From assembly GCA_964453335.1 (NCBI GenBank), contig CAYVOK010000008.1, forward strand, positions 66,958 to 130,957: a stretch of DNA of 64,000 nt. The letters are read 5' to 3'. Under the pieces are notes generated by a model. It saw only the letters and a program-made list of their open reading frames with translations, had not been told where the DNA came from and did no database searches. Shown one piece after another: positions 60,011-64,000 of this stretch; position 1 is the first letter of the stretch, and each line of letters opens with the position of its first letter. The translations under genes and the position numbers were made by a program. This stretch comes from VGBO01 sp964453335. GTDB taxonomy: Bacteria > Actinomycetota > Acidimicrobiia > Acidimicrobiales > CAIXPF01.

Positions 60011-60613
60011 TCAATTTAGCTGTGGTAGTATTATACCATTTATTCTTTCGATTCTTACAGAGGCTGGCGCATAAGTCCAGAACACATCGTGTGTAAATTC
60101 GCACTCAACCCTACTTACAAATACCCTATCGTCCTTTTCCCATGGCTGAGTATTACCTAAGCTGACTGGACCTATGTCTTGAAAATTATAAACTCTTCTA
60201 AATAAATCATCCGACATAACCAAATGCGTTGCGCATAGATCTCCTAGTATAGAACTCTCACCCCTATTCTTGGAGACACAGTCTATAGCTACTGACCCAG
60301 TAGCCTTACAGACGTATGTTCTATCTGAGTTTCTAAGGTTATAGTCAGCCATATTATTAACAGCTACTTTTGAATAAACTATACTTGACCTATCAATAAA
60401 AATACCAGGCCTAGCATCGTTATTACCGTATGTATCTACGCCACCAGCGTCTATAAAAATCTTTGATAGAGTTTCGTTGCTATCCCATTTCCAGGGAAAC
60501 TCTGCACCATTAAAAGCGAATCTTTCCCTTATAATAGCTACAAACAATCCTATTACATCTATTGATGTTTTGTCACCTACTAAAGGGTGCTTTTCTACTA
60601 TTACTTGCGTCAT
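60011..60613 (-). CDS. Putative neck/tail completion protein
   Basis: A 200-residue protein overlapping the upstream gene (ATGA at 60610-60613) and preceding the sheath. It contains PWKWDSNETLSKIFIDAGG, DARPGIFIDRSSIVYSKVAV and a beta-rich end (DRVFVSRVECEFTHDVFW). Tail-terminator and neck proteins usually occur in this place. Function is inferred from order only. Confidence 0.45.
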   Translation of the reverse strand: MTQVIVEKHPLVGDKTSIDVIGLFVAIIRERFAFNGAEFPWKWDSNETLSKIFIDAGGVDTYGNNDARPGIFIDRSSIVYSKVAVNNMADYNLRNSDRTYVCKATGSVAIDCVSKNRGESSILGDLCATHLVMSDDLFRRVYNFQDIGPVSLGNTQPWEKDDRVFVSRVECEFTHDVFWTYAPASVRIERINGIILPQLN

Positions 60614-61401
60614 GTTAACTCCACTGGTATTGAGTATTCTATAGCGTGTCTAGATAGCTCAGATATTTGTAACTCTTGATGTACTACCACAGAGCTAGAG
60701 CTGGTCGCGTTAACTCTAGCTACAGAGTATCTTGAGTTTCTAGCGCAGTCTATAAGTAAATCGCCTGAGTCTACCTTAGGGTAATCAAGCATTACCGCTC
60801 CTACAACGTTAGCCTTTGACTCGCCGCCTATGCCAAATGTAGAAGTAACGTTATCTGGGTCTATTTTTAGCCAAACCTTTATTGGAGCACAGTACCCCCC
60901 GGTATTAGATGTACCAAAGCATTCTCCACACCTGGAAACTATTACGTCTTGGGTTATTGCGTTGTAGCAAGTATGGCAGCGCTCACCGAAGTATTTCTTT
61001 TTTAAAAGCCAGAACGGAGTTCCATTTAGTCTCTCTAAGGTAACTTTGAGGTTGTGCCTAGCTACCCTAACTAGCCTAGCTCTATGTGGTTGAGTGCTAT
61101 GAATATTCTCGTAATTAAAAGCTCTAGGCTCTGATATAGCCCATTCATCGGGGTTTACTATAGACTGTACTCTTATTCTGTAATACAGTGGATACTGCAA
61201 TGAATCTCTGTATCCAGGGTCATAGTCCCTAAAGTAATAACTTGCTGTTGGTAACTGAGCTATTGTTTCAAACGGCCCTTCTGGTGAAGTGCTTCTTAGT
61301 ACCTCAAAGTTTCCAGCTGTGCCATTAGGATCTTCAACAGTCCACTGTATGTGAGTAAACTCTGGGAATACTTCTTTAATACTTGTTATTTTAGGTATCA
61401 T
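60610..61401 (-). CDS. Structural protein with FN3-like domain and zinc ribbon
   Basis: A 263-residue protein. The N-terminal 100 residues resemble a fibronectin type III fold (FTHIQWTVEDPNGTAGNFEV, YYRIRVQSIVNP). A zinc ribbon follows near residue 140 (RCHTCYNAITQDVIVSRCGE with a final Cys). The C-terminal 90 residues are beta-rich. It is coupled by ATGA overlaps to both neighbours. Likely a neck or head-tail connector protein; no family is certain. Confidence 0.55.
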   Translation of the reverse strand: MIPKITSIKEVFPEFTHIQWTVEDPNGTAGNFEVLRSTSPEGPFETIAQLPTASYYFRDYDPGYRDSLQYPLYYRIRVQSIVNPDEWAISEPRAFNYENIHSTQPHRARLVRVARHNLKVTLERLNGTPFWLLKKKYFGERCHTCYNAITQDVIVSRCGECFGTSNTGGYCAPIKVWLKIDPDNVTSTFGIGGESKANVVGAVMLDYPKVDSGDLLIDCARNSRYSVARVNATSSSSVVVHQELQISELSRHAIEYSIPVELT

Positions 61402-61883
61402 CTGATGTACGCAGTCTGCGCTGATGGTGACTTCATCATGCCGAAAGTATTTAGATTTTCATTTACCTTTATCTGGGTTAGTAGCTGCTGAAACTCAGAG
61501 TTAAGTTGAGCTGATTGCTGTAGGTATTCACCCTGTTTAGTGTCTATACCAACAGGCTGTATATTACCATCTTGGAACTGCGCTTGGTTTCTCAACTGCC
61601 TAAAGCTTTCTGTTCTTAGTAAATACGCAGCAACTCCAAGTTGAAGAACGTAAGCGTTAGGAAAAGAAACTTCAGTGTATGTAGTCGGCCTGGCAACTAT
61701 GTTACCTTGACTCAACACCATCTTAAACGCTCTTTCTATTTCTTCGTCAGAGAACTCTCTGTCAGCTAAAAGAATATTCATGTTTGGGTAATCCCGCATA
61801 AACATTCTCACGTCGTCTGGGGTTAAAATCCATCCAGAGTATTTTGAGTTTTGTTTTTGTATTGGTGTACCTTGAACTGCCAT
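61398..61883 (-). CDS. Putative head-tail connector/neck protein
   Basis: A 161-residue, largely helical protein with WILTPDDVRMFMRDYPNMNI, REFSDEEIERAFKMVLSQ and a Gln-rich helical end. Short helical proteins upstream of the sheath are often head completion or connector proteins. Coupled to the next gene. Function inferred from position. Confidence 0.45.
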   Translation of the reverse strand: MAVQGTPIQKQNSKYSGWILTPDDVRMFMRDYPNMNILLADREFSDEEIERAFKMVLSQGNIVARPTTYTEVSFPNAYVLQLGVAAYLLRTESFRQLRNQAQFQDGNIQPVGIDTKQGEYLQQSAQLNSEFQQLLTQIKVNENLNTFGMMKSPSAQTAYIR

Positions 61884-61892
61884 TTAAAACTC

Positions 61893-62825
61893 CTACATGC
61901 TTATGTTTACTTTATCAGGCCCGAAACTATCTTTTAAGTAAAAAACTATAGAGTAGTCTACACCAGCCTTTACGGGTATAGGGCTAACCCACCTGCCATC
62001 TGGAGCAGTAAATGTTATACCTAAAGCTCCATCAAAAGAATTAGATGTATACTTGTTTGTCTCGAACACGTATATACTAGCTCCGGCAATTGGTTCACCG
62101 TTTGGCTTTACATACCTCAGGAAATCATTTTCTTTGGTATCGTGAGATAAATAAACAGTGTCAAACGACAACCCTCTTTCCTGTCTTTCGTTTAGTATAT
62201 TAATAGTACTAGGCAGCCCTGCTTTTATTTCTAAACCATCAGGCTTTAATGAGTACACAGTTATAGTATACGCACCGTCTGGAAAGTCTGAAAGCGATCT
62301 ATTAACGTTGTACTTGCCAGGCTCCAACTCAACAAACGGTATACGGAATGACTCCCTAGTTTCTTGAGAATCAGATAGTATATCAAAGTCTATAAAGTCT
62401 CCTAGTACAGTGTAGTACTTATCGTCATAAGTTCTGCGTATGTAGCAGAACAAACTAAGCTTTGGTGCTGTCTCAAGAGATAACTCTAGAGCCGATACTT
62501 GAACTTCTCCGTTTTCTATATTAACTGAGTAGCTATCTATGGTTGAGTACTCTACGCCCGCTAGTATTTCGTGTGTTTCGATAGAATACACTCCATCTAG
62601 AAACTGAGTGCAGTCTACCTGCCATCTATAATTTCCAGGCCCTACCTCTATAAATGGAATTCTAAATTTAGATCTTGTTTGCTCGTCTAAAGTAAGATGA
62701 ATCTTCTGATTAGGTATAAACTGCAGTGTCTGATAATTAAAATAAGCCGAGTCAGCTTCCCTTTTTAAAAATGAAAATACCGTCTTAGAATACCTATATG
62801 CTATCTGTGAGACTAAATTACCCAT
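61893..62825 (-). CDS. Structural protein with a duplicated beta domain
   Basis: A 310-residue protein with two clear internal repeats of about 95 residues: FRIPFIEVGPGNYRWQVD then FLDGVYSIETHEI, and FRIPFVELEPGKYNVNRS then FPDGAYTITVYSL. A third beta domain follows (GEPIAGASIYVFETN ... DGRWVSPIPVKAGVDYSI), similar to carboxypeptidase-regulatory or Ig-like folds. Such proteins decorate necks, fibres or whiskers of phages. No enzyme motif. Confidence 0.55.
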   Translation of the reverse strand: MGNLVSQIAYRYSKTVFSFLKREADSAYFNYQTLQFIPNQKIHLTLDEQTRSKFRIPFIEVGPGNYRWQVDCTQFLDGVYSIETHEILAGVEYSTIDSYSVNIENGEVQVSALELSLETAPKLSLFCYIRRTYDDKYYTVLGDFIDFDILSDSQETRESFRIPFVELEPGKYNVNRSLSDFPDGAYTITVYSLKPDGLEIKAGLPSTINILNERQERGLSFDTVYLSHDTKENDFLRYVKPNGEPIAGASIYVFETNKYTSNSFDGALGITFTAPDGRWVSPIPVKAGVDYSIVFYLKDSFGPDKVNISM

Positions 62826-62862
62826 TGCTACTCCTAGATTGTTTTATCTAGGGTAATTGTAT

Positions 62863-64000
62863 TTATACCGACGTATACTTGCTAACTATATACCACCCGT
62901 TGTTAGCTGACACGACAGTGCATGTTTCTTTAGATGTAAGAGTTATTGTACTAGCTCCCCCAATAGCAGTTACTCCGCTAATAGTCACTGAGTGCCCCCC
63001 ATTAACACCGCCAATAATAGTTATTGATTGACCTTGGCTAGTAGCATCTGCTGTATGCAAGGTTAAGGTAGTGGCGTCTGAGGTCATAACAATAACAGAG
63101 TCAGAGATTGTTGAGCTACCATTAGCTGATAATACCCTAACACCCTTTGATATGAAATTATTTGCCATGAAAGTTCTATAGCCAGTTATAGACAAGTAGT
63201 TATCATTGCCTGGAGATGAAGCTATAGCTGCTTTCCAGATACTATCACTACCATCCAATACTATACCAGAGATTACAGATGTATCTGCCGAGTTAGTTAC
63301 GCCAAATATACCCATATCCCTAGTACCTGAGATACTTGCTCCATTGTAATTTAGCTGGACAAGGGAATCTTCTACTCTAAGGTTATTAGAGTCGATTGTG
63401 GCTAACTCTCCATTCAGTTGGAGCTTACTGTTAAACGTGGCATCGCCTGTTACACTAAGATTTCCGTTATTTATAGATAAGCCGTTACCAAGCCCTGAGA
63501 TAGTTATATTGCCCGCATGCGTAATGTTATTAGATGCATCGCTAACCCAGGCTTTAGATGCTTCAGTTGAGCCGGCAGTAGTAATGTCAAGATAGTTAAG
63601 TTCAGCGCCTGTAGCTGTTACTTGGGTACCGGATAAAGTAAGATCGGTAGTTGTAATATTACCCGTTACATTAGTACTTATACTAGCTGCAATAGTAGTA
63701 GCAATTTGTACGTGTTGAGAACCATCAAAGCTAACTGTACCAGTAACATCCCCCGTAAGTTCAATATCTCTTGCCGTTTCCAAAGTACTAGCTGTGTCAG
63801 CATTACCGGAGAATGTTCCGCTAGAAGCAATAGTAATTTGGTTATCAGCAGAGGCAGTAATTGTTATGTTAGATCCTGATACAAAATTAATTGATTCTCC
63901 CAGAGAAACAGAATCAGCTGCACCGCCATCCACAGTCAAAGAAATGCCAGAATTAGCTAACATATTATTATCTACTGCACCTGCTGCAATAGTAGTAGCA
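62863..64000 (-). CDS. Tail fibre protein, N-terminus beyond the window
   Basis: The frame is open to the window edge; at least 378 residues are seen, and a Met at 63963 is internal rather than the start. It has repeats typical of phage fibres (ARDIELTGDVTGTVSFDGSQ, NITTTDLTLSGTQVTATG, ELNYLDITTAG). The C-terminal part is Gly/Thr-rich (SITIIGGVNGGHSVTISGV) and ends with a WYIVSKYTSV strand. It is probably a long adhesive or structural fibre. AT-rich Ser/Thr content is like its neighbours. Confidence 0.75.
   Translation of the reverse strand, partial: ATTIAAGAVDNNMLANSGISLTVDGGAADSVSLGESINFVSGSNITITASADNQITIASSGTFSGNADTASTLETARDIELTGDVTGTVSFDGSQHVQIATTIAASISTNVTGNITTTDLTLSGTQVTATGAELNYLDITTAGSTEASKAWVSDASNNITHAGNITISGLGNGLSINNGNLSVTGDATFNSKLQLNGELATIDSNNLRVEDSLVQLNYNGASISGTRDMGIFGVTNSADTSVISGIVLDGSDSIWKAAIASSPGNDNYLSITGYRTFMANNFISKGVRVLSANGSSTISDSVIVMTSDATTLTLHTADATSQGQSITIIGGVNGGHSVTISGVTAIGGASTITLTSKETCTVVSANNGWYIVSKYTSV

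Overview
This window is about 64 kb of a large, AT-rich, tailed bacteriophage (Caudoviricetes). It has a contractile tail, so it is a myovirus: a sheath protein, a putative tube protein and a spike-like baseplate protein lie together at 55-60 kb, and a large terminase and a portal are also present. No integrase, insertion sequence or host housekeeping block is visible. The phage carries its own multi-subunit-type RNA polymerase and a sigma factor, which recalls the lineages of large or marine tailed phages known to encode such enzymes. The host is probably Gram-negative: there is an SspB-like ClpXP adaptor, an M15 endolysin and consensus sigma70 promoters. This is inference. Many genes use AUA isoleucine codons heavily, and the phage supplies tRNA-Ile(UAU) and tRNA-Arg(CCU).

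Layout. 1-5.05 kb (+): end of a baseplate protein, two further tail/baseplate proteins and a fibre-like protein. 5.04-7.3 kb (-): three translationally coupled structural-type genes. 7.3-7.85 kb (+): RuvC-like resolvase. 7.8-18.8 kb (-): a block of mostly unrecognised large proteins (992, 1215 and 385 aa) containing a retron-like reverse transcriptase and a metallopeptidase/VWA protein that is interrupted by an assembly gap inside a Gly-Ser-Glu repeat. 18.8-23.1 kb: two unknown + genes, the partner MoxR-type AAA+ ATPase (-) and the large terminase (+). 23.7-25.0 kb: no protein gene, but a dense set of nested long helices, best read as a roughly 1.1-kb structured noncoding RNA on the + strand.

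25.0-38.2 kb is the replication and regulation region, mostly (-): a UDG-like/DNA polymerase A fusion, a primase-helicase, two Cas4-like nucleases, an SSB-like protein, a sigma factor (+), an SspB-like adaptor, a ParB-like protein and an SF2 helicase. A perfect TTGACA-N17-TATAAT promoter with a phased array of TGTTCA half-sites stands in front of the nuclease-primase-polymerase genes. 38.3-40.5 kb (+): portal and a small protein. 40.5-41.5 kb (-): micro-ORFs and an unknown gene that has no AUA codons. 41.7-49.3 kb (+): the RNA polymerase operon. Its first large protein is beta fused to the N-terminal half of beta-prime. The C-terminal half of beta-prime is a separate gene two small genes later. 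49.4-51.4 kb (+): lysis cassette. 52.6-52.8 kb: promoter and two tRNAs. 52.9-64 kb (-): tail operon running from a tail fibre (cut by the window end) through neck-like, sheath, tube and spike proteins to a large helical protein.

A plausible reading is that host RNA polymerase first transcribes the replication genes from sigma70 promoters. The phage polymerase and sigma factor would then take over, possibly at the repeated noncoding motifs noted below. The tail genes, lysis genes and terminase would complete the cycle. The least explained parts are the structured RNA, the reverse transcriptase with its unknown neighbours, and the fused-and-split RNA polymerase.
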